From the NCBI RefSeq assembly GCF_008831285.2, contig NC_045145.1, forward strand, positions 19,032,802-19,096,801: DNA of 64,000 nucleotides. The letters are read 5' to 3'. This DNA comes from Nymphaea colorata. Taxonomy: Eukaryota; Streptophyta; Magnoliopsida; Nymphaeales; Nymphaeaceae. Each line of letters opens with the position of its first letter. Position 1 is the stretch's first letter. The notes beneath the pieces were generated by a model. It made no database searches, was not told where the DNA came from, and saw only the letters and a list, made by a program, of their open reading frames with translations. A program made the translations under genes and the position numbers. Shown piece after piece: positions 37,991 through 51,100 of this stretch.

Positions 37991-40381
37991 GCTAGGAAGT
38001 AGTTCGGTCATTTATTTTTTAAATCTGATATGGAGCAACTGTTGAAACAAACCATTTTTACCAATATTTTCCTTACTCCAAGGGTGAACCCTTTCATGAA
38101 GCAAGTGAAGAACAGAAATGTACGTTCTTCGAAGCAATGACAAGAAGTGTTGTTCGTAATTCTCGATTCGGGAGGAGATGTGTAGGAGAGTTCATAAAGA
38201 GCCTCAATTGCATTCGGTTCCCCAATCATGTACCCACGGCGGCGCTTACGCTTAGGTAATTAGCAGCGGATACTGGATAGTGGATATTATCTTGGTGCAT
38301 CCACCGAGGGCTAGACGACCTTATTTACACGCGACGGTTGTGTGCAGAAGATTGTCAACTTCCTCCGCATGATTGAAAACAAATATAATATTTTTCATTA
38401 TATGGAAGGGTAAGTAGATGGTCTCTGTTGTGTGAAATCGGTTCTCTGTGAGATGTCAAGGGGGTTCTCAATTGTTTGTGGTAAGCTTCCATAAATGATA
38501 AGGAGTTGAGTAATTGGTTGCACATGTTGGAGCTTGCTGACACCGATTGGAAGTTGACAGTGGTGCTTTCTAGAAGAAACAGAAACAGAAACAGAAACAG
38601 AGTGGGCAAACAATATATGTTTGAAGGGAGGGGAAATCAGCTTGGTCATCAACAGCAGCTGGTTCTTGACAAGATGGTGCAATATTTCTCCATGATCAGA
38701 TGCGTTGTGAGATTTTAAGCTCTATGCCAGGGCAATCTGCCCTGTTCCATGCACAATTTGAGTTTAGGCATGGGCACCGCGCCTTTTACCCTCTGAGATT
38801 GTGCTGCACCAGATTTTCACCTTCTACTCTTAGTCCTGATCAACTATAACTTCAAACTGTTTCATTTTTGTCTTGCAGCTTTAATATGATTAATTTTTTT
38901 CCGTAATCTATTTACTTGAACAATGTTCAAAGAACTAAAAATGTTAGAATCTGCTTTTTCTATTTGAAATTTATTTACCAAAAGCGATGTATGTATATGT
39001 TGATCCTTAACCTGCCAATGGAGGAAACGCCTTCTGCCACACGCTGATTGAATGGTCGCTGGCAATCCAAAGGACGGCGAAAGGGCCCCTGCATTAGCTG
39101 TTCTATTGGATTCTTTTGCCCCACCGCTAGCTTGCACTCGCCATGTGCGACGGCTATAGATCTTAAAGGGGGCCACCGCCTTAATTTTCCTATATTCCTG
39201 CATGGTTCTTGTCGAGAGGAAGAACACTGGGAAGGCAAAAAGGACTCTCCACGTACTGCCAACATACAGAGTATTTCAGATAGCCGTGTATAATTCTTTT
39301 CCGTGCCTGTGGGAGTATCTCATGCAGGAAGCGAATATTCTTCTATTTTCCATTGCTTGAAACTTACCAAAAGTTTGTGACGTACAATATGAAGATTATA
39401 GTGAATATTGTATTTGCTGATGCTAGTACTAGCGAACACAATGTACTATTTATCTATCGAAAAGCAGAGCAGGCTACCAAGAAGACTGCTCATTCAACGA
39501 TTTCATCTACTGTTGTATGTAAGGACATGCTCAGACAGATTGGCTACTTCTAAGCTTTGGCATTACTGAAGAAAATGGAAACCGATGAAGGCATAACAAG
39601 CCCACCCATAATAAAATTGTTAGTGTTATGTCAGATTGCATTTTGCAAAGTTAATATATATGCAAACTTGTTCTTTCTGGAAGAGAAAAAAAAATATCAA
39701 AGTCGGGACCATAACAGAGGAAAAGCTTTGTTTCTGCTGCTGCAGGTTCAGGAAAAGGCTATTGAACGATTAAAGAAAGAGGTTGACACTTTTCTTGTTT
39801 CTTCTGCTTTAAGGTTTGTCGTAAGTTACGTAGGCTGAGTCTGGCGCTATGGCCTGATGACCACAAACCGAGGATTTAACCTTTCACTGGAACGGATGCA
39901 TCGTTTAGAAATTACTCCATAGTCAGACCTACCAGTTCAGGACATGAGTCACTTGGCTGTCACAGAATTTGATGCAGAAACGTCGTCGTTTTAAGCTTCT
40001 CTTGACCTATTTAATCGTGTCGATTAAATTTATAGGGTATGGTTGACAATCAAACTCTACTTAATTCGTGTTTGCTGGAGAACAATTGTTGACTGGTTGT
40101 TCGTTTCTGCACAATTTGCGCTTGTTGATTTAGTTAAAGAGCTCAAACCAGGAAGATCCAATGCATAGAAGAGGGAGAGAGAGAAAGAACAATAGGACGC
40201 TTGCATCAGGGACCATTAAAAGGAAGGATGAAAAAAGCTTCCTCATGCAGAGTACCACCTTGCTCACACACAACGCTGTCGTTTCCCTTGTGTTGTTCTT
40301 CGCATTGACACGTACTGGCCTTAACGTCGTCTCTACGATATTGCTTCGCGTTCCACCACAGAAACCTCCTTCCTCTCTTGC
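37991..40381. other. Intergenic, no gene recognised
   Basis: Holds a short (AGAAAC)n repeat at about 38574-38600. Frames at 38.86-39.29 kb on both strands and at 39557-39838 lack recognised domains. The right end is the germin-like promoter. Confidence 0.35.
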
Positions 40382-40387
40382 TATAAA
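40382..40387 (+). promoter_or_regulatory. TATA box of the germin-like gene
   Basis: TATAAA 67 bp upstream of the germin-like start codon, which would put the transcription start near 40412-40418 and give a short leader of about 40 bases. Confidence 0.65.
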
Positions 40388-40453
40388 CGGACGCCCCCAT
40401 CCCTCTGAGGCAGAGAACCCCATATCGGCTGTACAGCAGCACACGTCAAGAAA

Positions 40454-41080
40454 ATGAAGCTAATATTCTTCCTCGTTCTCTGCCATCTCCTGCTGTCCGG
40501 GACTCATGGTGCCGACTTCTGTGTCGGCGACTCGTCGAAGCCGAGCAGCCCCGCAGGCTTAGCCTGCAAGATGGTGTCCGACGTCACCGTCGACGACTTT
40601 GCCTTCAGCGGCCTGGCTGCCGCCGGCAACACCAGCAACATCATTAAAGCAGCCGTCACTGCTGCCTTCGTCACGCAGTTTCCCGCCTTAAACGGCCTCG
40701 GCGTCTCGGCCGCTCGCATTGACATAGCCGTCGGAGGAGTGATTCCGCTGCACACGCACTCGGGGGCCACGGAGTTGCTGGTGGTCCTGAAGGGGGAGAT
40801 CTGCGCCGGCTTCATCTCCAACGCCAACGACGTCTATTACAAGACCGTGAAGGCGGGGGAGGTAATGGTGTTCCCCCAGGGGCTGCTGCACTTCCAGATC
40901 AACTCGGGGTCGTCGGAGGTGGAAGCCATTGCCTTCTTCAACAGCCCCAGCCCGGGCCTGCAGATTACGCCCATTGCATTGTTCGGCAACGCCCTGCCCT
41001 CCGACCTGGTGGCCGGCACCACCTTCATCAGTCTCTCTGAGATCACGAGGCTCAAGGGAATTCTTGGAGGATCCAATTAA
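40454..41080 (+). CDS. Germin-like protein (ABP19/ABP20-type), 208 aa
   Basis: Secreted cupin glycoprotein of the cell wall. Relatives include the peach auxin-binding proteins ABP19/ABP20, and several germins have superoxide dismutase activity. Intronless. Signal peptide at residues 1 to about 19 (hydrophobic MKLIFFLVLCHLLLSG). C23 and C38 form the conserved N-terminal disulfide. Germin box B (about 95-115, GVIPLHTHSGATELLVVLKG) supplies metal ligands H100, H102 and E107; box C (about 135-151, GEVMVFPQGLLHFQINSG) supplies H146. All four ligands are present. Box B has Ser where germins usually have Pro after HxH. One N-glycosylation site, NTS at 59-61. Length and C-terminal KGILGG fit the family. 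The gene is markedly richer in G+C, especially at third positions, than its AT-rich surroundings. Auxin binding is inferred only from the family name. Confidence 0.96.
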   Translation: MKLIFFLVLCHLLLSGTHGADFCVGDSSKPSSPAGLACKMVSDVTVDDFAFSGLAAAGNTSNIIKAAVTAAFVTQFPALNGLGVSAARIDIAVGGVIPLHTHSGATELLVVLKGEICAGFISNANDVYYKTVKAGEVMVFPQGLLHFQINSGSSEVEAIAFFNSPSPGLQITPIALFGNALPSDLVAGTTFISLSEITRLKGILGGSN

Positions 41081-44000
41081 TCTTTATGGAACCACCAAGT
41101 AATCGCTAGCTGTGTTTCTGTTTGTGCTGCTCCCATCCTTTCGTCTCCTGGTTTTTCTTCTTCTTATCTGTACCGTTGGTCGATTTCCTCTCCCCAGTTC
41201 GTAGTAAGCGCTATGAGTCTCCCATGTACGAAGAATGATAGCACGTAACTAGTGAGTCTAGTCTTTTGTATTGATCCTGTGACTTGGTAAGTGGTCAATA
41301 ATCCCAGCCCAGCTGCACTTACCTGATAAAAAAGTATCAGTTTATCTATATCTCAGTTATACGTGTGTCTGTGTGTATAAGGCTTTTAGAGAAATGTTTG
41401 AACGCATGCATAAACAGTTGACAATAATTAAAGACACGCTTAAGTTCTGCAACTAGCACAAAGATTGATGAGGATTATTTTCGAAAATTTAATTGTTAAA
41501 TAAGTAAAAATTGACAGATTTATCATCTAAAGAGAAATATATGCCGAACTTTATTAATGCGATTAGGTTTTTGACAGAACTTTGTAACATCAATAAATAT
41601 ATCAGATGATAAATTTAAATGTTAATAAAAAAACTATGTTATTTGGATGTAATCAATCATTTTTTATTATTATTAACACAACTTATTGAACTTATAAACG
41701 TCTTCTCATTAAGGGTATTTTGGCTATTTGTCATATTCCCAAGCCTAGCTTTGTAATAACTAAAATTAATGAGCAGATCAATGTTCATTTCCGTTAATAG
41801 TTTAAAAATGAGGCTTTCTTTTAAGGATACGGTCGTAGTCAAATTCTCATGCATATTTTCAAAAAAATTCCCTAGCTTTAGTGACATAGGAAGCCAGTAG
41901 GCATACGATTCATTATCAACATATGTACTCAACAGGGGAAAGAACTTCTCTTCTTTCTTTTCTGGCTTCATATAAAGATCACAGGGACGCCTGTAGAAGG
42001 CACATTTCTCTGCATTTGGCGCATGATTATTCTTAGTTCATAAACGTCATCCTTGCTCTAAGTATAGCTAGTATCAGAACAAGCAACAAAGAGAATTTCA
42101 TGAGCGCTGAAGCAGAAAACATCTGCAGCTAGTTGTGAGACTATAACCATGTGCATCGAAATTGGATTCGCTTGAACCTGATACAGCTAAGACCACATGT
42201 CCGAGTAACCATCGATCCTAATCGTTCAAATCCCCGGGACCATGCATCCTGTAAGTGTAATTAAAGATAAATTTCTGCATCATTCAAAGCAAGACTTCAG
42301 CCGTGATTGTGATTTAGAAACAACCTGTGGAAAGACCAGCAAGGATAAATGTAGAAGCTGACTTACACAGATCTCTTGAAGAGAAAGGACAAAAGGGCTT
42401 GAAGATGTGTGTAGAGGAGGTATACATCAAGACATGCAAGCTACCGCCTTCCAGATCTGCTTAGTGCTCAATCAATCAACCACCAAAGGCATTTGAGTTT
42501 CTTAGCATGTACACCATATATTATGTTAGATGACTGAAGTTATGATATCAAAATCTGGTTTCAGCATCGAAACGATCGAATCGAATTCCCTAAAGTAGTA
42601 CTCCTTGATGCTAATTAAACCAAGTCATACCTGGTTTTAGGGATATCAAAATGGGCCATTGGATGTAATGCATGGTTACGACGCGGCAACTAGTGTTGGT
42701 CTTAGTTTGAAGCAACCAATAAGGAGAAAAAGGAACATTTTGGATTATCTCAATCTTGATGGGTTGCTCTTGGTAACAATGACCACGCCATTAACAACGA
42801 CCAGGAATACAATGAACCGACTGATCTGTACCATTGATTTCGCCAACAATATCTTCACTAGATTATATCAACAGTAAACTACCGGGCGCATATATTAAAC
42901 CCTTGACATTCTTTCAGCATACATTGCCATGAAATTCAATTACTAAAGCTCCTTGCTGACAGCAAATCTGGTAGGATATCTTTTTCCCCTTTTTTTTTCT
43001 GTAGGTATATAAAAGAAAGGGATGTCTTTTTCCCTTAAAATAAGTTGAGGATGATTTATGAAATTTCATATTACTTGTACCCTGAGTTGGGATCTTTATA
43101 TCTGCATTTATTGTTCTACATTAAGAGAAAAATAGATTTTGCATGGTATAGTTCAAACTTGGTTTATAATTTTTCTAGTCAGACTCAAGTATGATTCTTC
43201 AGTCTTCACGTGTAAGGTTCTTTTCTTTTTTCCAATAGGCGCTACTGATATTTGGCCGGCGGATGGTGCCTGATAGCTAGCTATTAATAGCCCAACTAGG
43301 TGTGCAGCTTGTGCTGTGATTTGGATTTTATAGAAACAAAACCCCACTTAGGCGGATCTGTCTCCCGACAAATACTTTATCTGCATTTATTGTGTTTTAC
43401 AATTTTGGTTATTAAGATAAATAGATTTTTTTCATTTTTCAAGCATGTACTTGTATTTTGTCTTATTCTGTTGCATAAGAACCATTATTGGGTAGTCGGG
43501 ATTTGATTTCAGAAAAGTCGGTTAAATTATTCAGGCTTTGCCTTTCTGCTGACACAATGATGGCGAACAATTTTACCATTCTGAAGCATTAGTGAATCCG
43601 TGATGGGGGAGTGAATTCAATAGCAGAAAGGTACTTGCAGAGCGGTGTGAGAATATTCTCTACTGACATGATGGCTTTACCATGCAAGTGGATTTACCAA
43701 GCAAACAAGCAAAGTGAATCGTGTTTTTCATCTCGTGTGTTTATGTTTGAGACAGATCTACTGTCTGCTATCTGGATACCCTTTTGTCGGTGGACCATAC
43801 TGGAGGAGGTGAACGCCATCAAGCAGCCAATGCGATCCACTCGAAGTTGCCAAATAATTGAATAAGAAGTGACATTAGAATCACTACAAGTTACAAACAT
43901 GGGTTCTTCTGACGATTTTTACGATCTCTGTCTTTCCAGCTAAACAGATATGGGGACTAAAATTAAGCTCAATCAATATAAGGCTGAAATTGGGTTCTTC

Positions 44001-45178
44001 TCAGATGATAAGAAAAGTCGGGAAAAAAACAGAAAACGGATTTTTACTCCAGCAGTCGTCAAGTTGGAAAGTAGGACTAACCTTCTCAGTGAAATTCAAT
44101 TCTGCTTTTGAATCACACATAAAAAGCAGAAGTGGTAACTTAAACGGCATGGCGTTGCTTTCTTTTCTTTGTCGTGCCAGCTATAAAGACCTGTACCTGT
44201 TATCCAAGACATGTGTTGAAGATCACGAAAATCTGTTGTACAAAGAATTTAAATTCAGCAAGCTTTTTGGGTTCATAAAATCTGATGGAGACATCATAAG
44301 TTTTTTTTTTACTGAATTACTAAAATGTTTTCAGACATCTCCAGTGAAAATGTGTCGTTGGGTTTTTGAAACTCAATCGTTCTTGCACTCAAAGTAATCG
44401 CATGGTGGGAATGTATTGAGCATGACTCGAAACCTATAAACATCGAACTCGAGGAGAAGGGGCTTCCTCCCTTCGTATTCCCTGAGCGTTGATGGTGGAG
44501 ATCCGCCGGCATCTGTCTGTCTCTCTTTCTCTGTGGCGTATCAGTGGGAAAGCTTAGGCGGTGGCGGGGAAGGGGTTGAAGTTGGACAGCTAGAAGGCAG
44601 AGGGAGCAGAAGGGAGGAACGGCGCTCGACAACCACGTGACAGTGTCTGGTCCCACCTGGCGGCCACAACCATCGTCTTGTTGATGGGTGGGGGGGCCTC
44701 TCGATCTTCTTCGAATCTCTATCCCTCGCCAGCGAGCCAGGGAGGGGAGGAAGAAGGCACTGCCCACACTAGAGAGACCGTGGCACTTTCCTATTCTGCT
44801 GACCAGAGAGATAGAAGGAAACCCCATCAAGCGCCGACTCGGGTTGCATGCCGTCAGAGACAGGAGAAAACCAAAGAAGGCGACGCGGATCGGCGGGAGA
44901 GTTGCGGAATACCCGGGTCGTTGAGGGGGGTGGGGCTTCCATGCTGGCGGGTTTGCCACCCTGTCGTGCTCTGCATTTCCCTCGCCAGCTTGGAGTCCAC
45001 TACCCCCCTCTCTCTCTTCGTTTCGGTTTTGTGGAAGGAGTCTTGCCATTGTTAAACATTTATTCGCTGGGAAATTTCTGGCTTTTTGCCCGGACTCGAT
45101 TTAAATCGGTGGGATCTTAACTTTCTTTTTCGGCAAGGAGAAGAAGAAGAAGAAGAAGGGAGAGGGAGGGGTGGCACC
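41081..45178. other. Intergenic between the germin-like gene and MOB1
   Basis: No gene recognised. The segment at 44440-45178 is GC-rich with frames open on both strands (one of 246 codons on the minus strand), but no domain. It is most simply the MOB1 promoter and 5' UTR, which ends in a GAA-rich tract at about 45136-45160. Confidence 0.45.
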
Positions 45179-48100
45179 ATGAGCCTCTTCGGCCTCGGTA
45201 GCAGGTCAAACTCTAAATTCGTATCCCTATTTTGTCCTCTCCTTGTTTTCTGTTCCTGATTTTTGATGAACAACTGAGGAAATGCACGACTCTCGATCAA
45301 GTGCATGATTTTCTCTGTTCGATTTCGTTCTCTGGGGAGCTTTCGGTCTCCTGCGAAACCATCTCCTTTTTTGCTCTTGCCACGTCCATTTATGTTCATT
45401 TCACTTCCTCTCTCTCCCTCTGCAGTGTGATCTTCATAGCAATTGGTGATTCATAAGTTAATGTTTGATATGATGAAACATGATTCGACGAAGCTGACTT
45501 TTTTTTTTTTTTTTTTTTTTGCGTGTAAGAGACTGCTGGAGTTAGCCGGATCACCAGCTTATGCTTTTTAAACCATTAAGATAGGAAGGCAACAACTTGG
45601 GATATTTATGTTGTGCCTGTGTAACTGCCAGTTCTTTTTCCCGTTGGACCTCTGACGTGCAACTTAAACGATAGCTTCGTTTGGTGTCAATGTTTGTCGT
45701 GGTCTGGTCCCTTTGAGGACGTCTCTTTGCATGTCTTGAAGATTTTGCATGCAAAAACCTTTGGCGCTTTTGTCAATGGATACTAATTTGATCTTCTTCT
45801 TTTAGGAAAAACGTTTCGTTTCTTTCTTTCTTGTTTCAGAAGTTGGCAAGGTTGATGAATTTCTCAGTGGAACATGTGTTTAAGATTCTGTGGCCGTGAT
45901 ACAAACGAGCTAATGTTGCATGGTACTAAGTTAAGTGGAAGAAACCTAGTTTTGACTTTGGCCGAGGTGCTGGTGTTTGTGATAAGGCAGCCTGACAGGA
46001 ATCAGTGTTTTCGTTCTTTGATTTACATCCTTATAGTTGAAGATTATGGGGTTTCATAACCATGTTAAGAATGTGAACAGCTTCACTCGACTTTATACAA
46101 GTGCCATATCCGATCCTTAGTTGATGATCAAGCTGGTTTAGGTCTTTTGAGCTTTCCACGAGCAGTCCACCTGTGTCTTACATTTCTCTCTCAAAGCTGG
46201 ATATATACGGTGCTGAAGATTTAATGAATCTTGCAGAACATTTTGGTTGCTATATTGATAGATGACTCTTGAAAGAGGCTTTATGTATGTTTTTACTTTT
46301 TACTATTTATCGTCATAGGACTTACTTATGTGAAAGAGAAACACTAAATTGGACTGTACGAGAGCATACTTCCCACTGACATTTCACCACATGCCTGACC
46401 AGCATTTAGATTATATTTATCTTGTAGCAATTGTTTACTTCTTTTTTTATTTTCTTATGATTCTACATTATGAAGCACCTAAAGCTCAAACAGTAGCTTT
46501 AAACATGTTGCCTTTTCATCAATATGTAAGTGGAACTGGGAAATGATGTGGGAAGCAGAAATTAAAGTGAAACGTGAAGCAGCAACGGGAACTATTTGTT
46601 TGAAAACGTGATTGATTTTGCAGGAAACTTTTCATTGTCTCGACTAAATGTGAACCACTCATGGCCTGTCTGTTCCAGGCCAGTTATCTGAAGGCTCCTC
46701 AGAACCTTGTTGAATGTGCTAACATCTTATTTTTCATATGCCCCATGGCAGTTTTTCTAACATATGTTCTTTTGGAATTTGGATGCAGGAATCAGAAAAC
46801 ATTTCGTCCTAAGAAAAACACACCATCTGGCAGCAAGGTTAGCTTCCTTCTTACTTTTGCTTGAATTCATGCTATGTTGGGTACAAATATGGAGGAAACT
46901 TGTTGAGCATACTCTGTTTGAGAGTGCTCACACAAAATGAGATATCAAGAACAGAGTTAAAGACTGACGTGTTCTTTATCTGTGGAAGTGCGGAAACATG
47001 CTATAGACCTGGTGAAAGAATGGAGTGGAATTGCCTTAGGAGTTGGTTGGTACTTCATAGCCTGCTAGTTGCATAGACGTATCTAAACACATCCATTGAT
47101 GCCTAACTGTGGGGACAATTTACTTCTATTTATCACATAGGGAACTGTCACATTGGATTCTTCCCAAATGCACCACAATTGGGGATGCAAACTATTGTAT
47201 CCTGAGCATCAGGAAATAGCCAAACCTCATCCTGGATAGACTTATTTGTATCCCTAGGCAGAACCTTTTGTGAGACAAGATTGCATGTATTCCATCCTAT
47301 CTGATCAGTTCTTTAGGGTTTGCTTTTTCTTTCTTCTTTGTTTGTTTTCCATCACAACACGTGCTGCATGGTACTCAATTTGTTGAAGAATGCTCCATGA
47401 TTTGAACAGAATTGAGTAAATGGAGGGAACAATTCGTATTCCTCAACATGGTATTCCATTTATAACCAGTCCGTAGGTCAATAGATTTGAGCAATGCTAT
47501 ATAAGTACCATTCACATATGGCCAGTCATCAGTCAGGTGTGTTATATATCATGACTTGGATGGTCTTATCACTTATGTCATGGAAATGAATAGAATCTTT
47601 AGAAACTAACTCATAACCAATCATTTTGAATCTTGTTTCAGGGGGCACAGCTTCAACGGCACATTGATGCAACTCTAGGTAGTGGTAATTTGAGGGAAGC
47701 AGTACGCCTTCCACCAGGAGAAGATCCAAATGAGTGGCTAGCAGTAAACAGTATGTAACTCAATCTTCACGCTTTGTTAAATCAACTATGTCACGTGGCT
47801 TTCCAAATTTGGGAGTCTTCTTGTAATGAGCCATTATATGGACAACTTTGTGGATGAGTTTTTTGATTTTCTTATGGACATGAGTTTCTTTTTACCCCTT
47901 CTTATGGTGAACTCATACAAAATGATACTAATACTTGGTACTTCCTTTTACAGCTGTAGATTTCTTTAATCAGGTGAATGTGCTCTATGGTACTCTCACA
48001 GAGTTTTGTACACCTAACAGCTGTCCAACAATGACTGCGGGGCCTAAGTAATATATTATTGAGCCTGACTTTGTGTATATGCTTTATACTTTTTCCTAGA

Positions 48101-51100
48101 AGCAATGCACGTCTTGGTGGTTGACCATTGTTTGTTGCTATAAATTGTATTGCTGTAACTGTCACTTCAAGTTCAGACAGTCACATGGCTGCATCGTTCT
48201 TTAGCTAGCATGCATATGATACTGTGCACCAGCTGGAATCTTCCTTCCCACTGATGCAAAACGAGCATTAATTAGTTCCCTTGATGAACAGGAACAATAT
48301 AACTGAAAAGCCTTAAAGGCTTAAATTGATGACCTATATTTTTCATACTTATCGTACAAACAATGTGTCATAACTTGGCTGCAGTTGGTTCCGTCAACTT
48401 TTCTAAAGTGAACAAAAGTACAGATAAAATGTGTATGTTGCAGTACACATACTCCAGATAAGCGTCTATATTACAAACTATTTACACTAAAATATGAATA
48501 TCATATTTTCGAGGGTGTTTTATATGCCTTTGAGTTTGCTGCTTTTATAACTGAGAAGCACAGACGAGTACTGGATTGGCTATGGTGTATTGGCTTCTCA
48601 AGATACCTGTTTAGGTAGGATGTTTATTAAGAATGAGTGTGCTGGGGCTCAAGCATTCTTTAGAGTTGAAACTAGCATTTTCAGTACTCAAATTCTGTAA
48701 ACCATATTGATAGGTAATACTTACAATGCAGCTGGACACATGAATTAACACATTCACATGCACAAAACTTTACTATGCACTAACACGTGCACATGCACAA
48801 AAGTTCACGTCAGTCTACTAAAATGCTAAACTTGAGTAAGATATTTAACAGGGAAGAAGTCTAATACAGGTGTATCTCCTGCAGGTATGAATACAGATGG
48901 GCAGATGGTGTTCAAATAAAAAAACCTATAGAGGTATCTGCACCAAAATATGTGGATTATCTGATGGACTGGATTGAAGCTCAATTGGATAATGAATCCA
49001 TATTTCCTCAGAAACTTGGTAAGAGGTGATTTCTTTATGTCATATACAAGCTAGAAAATGCTCTGATATCCTTTCAATGGCTGATTAAACATTTGCTGCA
49101 GGGGCTCCATTCCCCCCTAATTTCAGGGATGTAGTTAAGACAATTTTCAAGCGTTTGTTCCGTGTTTATGCTCATATTTACCATTCGCACTTTCAGAAGA
49201 TTGTAAGCCTCAAAGAAGAAGCTCATCTTAATACTTGCTTTAAACATTTTATCCTGTTTACATGTGTAAGTCTCTTTTTCCTTTTGAACTTTTGTTTTTC
49301 TATTGAAATATCTATTACAGTCACTGTTTCCTTGCTCTGTTGGTCGTCTTGTTTGCCTTTGGAGATTTCTATGGAACTGAGCCTGTTGTTAACAAGATCA
49401 ATGCTATCAACAATTCCATGCAATTGTTCTTATCTTAGCAATTCAAAACTGTTCCAATTTCCGATGCATATCATCCACTCTTTCTTAACCTTGAGCTTTT
49501 TCTTTGATATTTTTCAGCAAAGTTGATTTTTGGGAAAATTTTGGAAATTGAAAAAATAAAATATACCTGCAAATAACAGCTAGAATTATGAAACTATGAG
49601 TTTCTATGTATTTCTTACAAAAATGTAGATAAAGCTTCAAAATAGTTTTTGTAGAAACACGAACAAGAAGAGGAAGAGAAACAACGATCACGATGTAACG
49701 TGGAAAAACCCTCAACAAGAGGAAAAAAACCACGAATGAGGAGGAGCCGGTGCCCACTAGCCGCCAGACTCTCTCTCTCCTTTGTCTTTCATTCACACCA
49801 TAAGGATTAGGGTTACACAACTTAAATAATGCCCAACAAGGGCTACAAGTTGGATCGGATACGGATCCGGACCCGGTCCCGAGACCCATCTAACATACTT
49901 CAACACTCCCCCTCAAGTTGGGCATACATATCAAACATGCCCAACTTGGATACATTTCTCTCAAATGAGGTCGAAGATAAAGCCTTCGTCAGAACATCAG
50001 CCGTTTGGTCTTCAGATCTCATGTAAGGAAGTATAAGTTCTTTAGCATCAATTCTCTCTCGAATGAAATGTCGGTCAATCTCAACATGCTTTGTTCTGTC
50101 ATGAAGCACAGGGTTGTTGGCCAAGTTAATTGCAGACTTGTTATCGCAATACATCTTCATTGGTTCTTCAACTTTTATACCAATATCAGTCAACAATACT
50201 TTCAGCCACAAAAGCTCAGAAACTCCCATAGCAACAGCTCTGTATTCTGCTTCAGCACTGGAACGCGAACAAACATCTTGCCTTTTACTTCTCCACACTA
50301 TGAGATTCCCTCCCAAATAAATACAATAGCCAGAGGTGGACCTCCTAGTGTCAATACAGCCTGCCCAGTCTGCATCTGAATAACCTTCAATCCCAAGAGT
50401 GTCTTGCTTGACATATAAGAGACCTTTGCCAGGATTCCTCTTCAAGTAGCACAAGATCCTGTCAACAACCTTCAAGTGGGCATCCGTGGGAGCATGCATG
50501 AACTGGCTCATCACATTCACAGCAAAGGTAATATCAGGTCTAGTGAGAGTAAGATAAATTAACTTCCCTACAAGACATTGATATCTTCTTTTTGCCTCTT
50601 CACAGAGTGGCTCCCCGTCTCTCAGACTTAGCTTATGGCCAGCATCTAGAGGAGTAGAAGCTGGTCTACACCCTAGTTTCCCAGTCTCCTTTAACAAATC
50701 TAGAGTGTACTTCCGTTGATTTAGCACAAGGCTAGTCCCAGACCTAGCAATTTCTATGCCAAGGAAGTATTTCAACTTACCAAGGTCCTTAAGATCAAAC
50801 TCGATCGCCAACAGTTTCTTTAACTTCATTATTTCATCTTCATCATCACCTGTGACAATCATATCATCAACATATACCAACAGAATAGTAACCTTTTGCT
50901 TATTTCTCTTCACAAAAAGTGTATGATCTCCATTCCCTTGATGGTATCCACATTGTCTCATGACAAGTCTGAGTCGTTCAAACCATGCTCGAGGAGATTG
51001 CTTGAGCCCATATAAAGCTTTCCTTAGCTTGCAACATTTTCCAGGTTCCTCATATCCTGGAGGCATACACATATATACTTCCTCTTCAAGGTCTCCATTG

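Noticed and set aside
38862-39293. Frames of about 80-120 codons on both strands
   Set aside because: No recognised domain, start context or splice partners.
44309-45049. 246-codon minus-strand frame upstream of MOB1
   Set aside because: GC-rich sequence is open on both strands; no domain, and it crosses the likely MOB1 promoter and leader.
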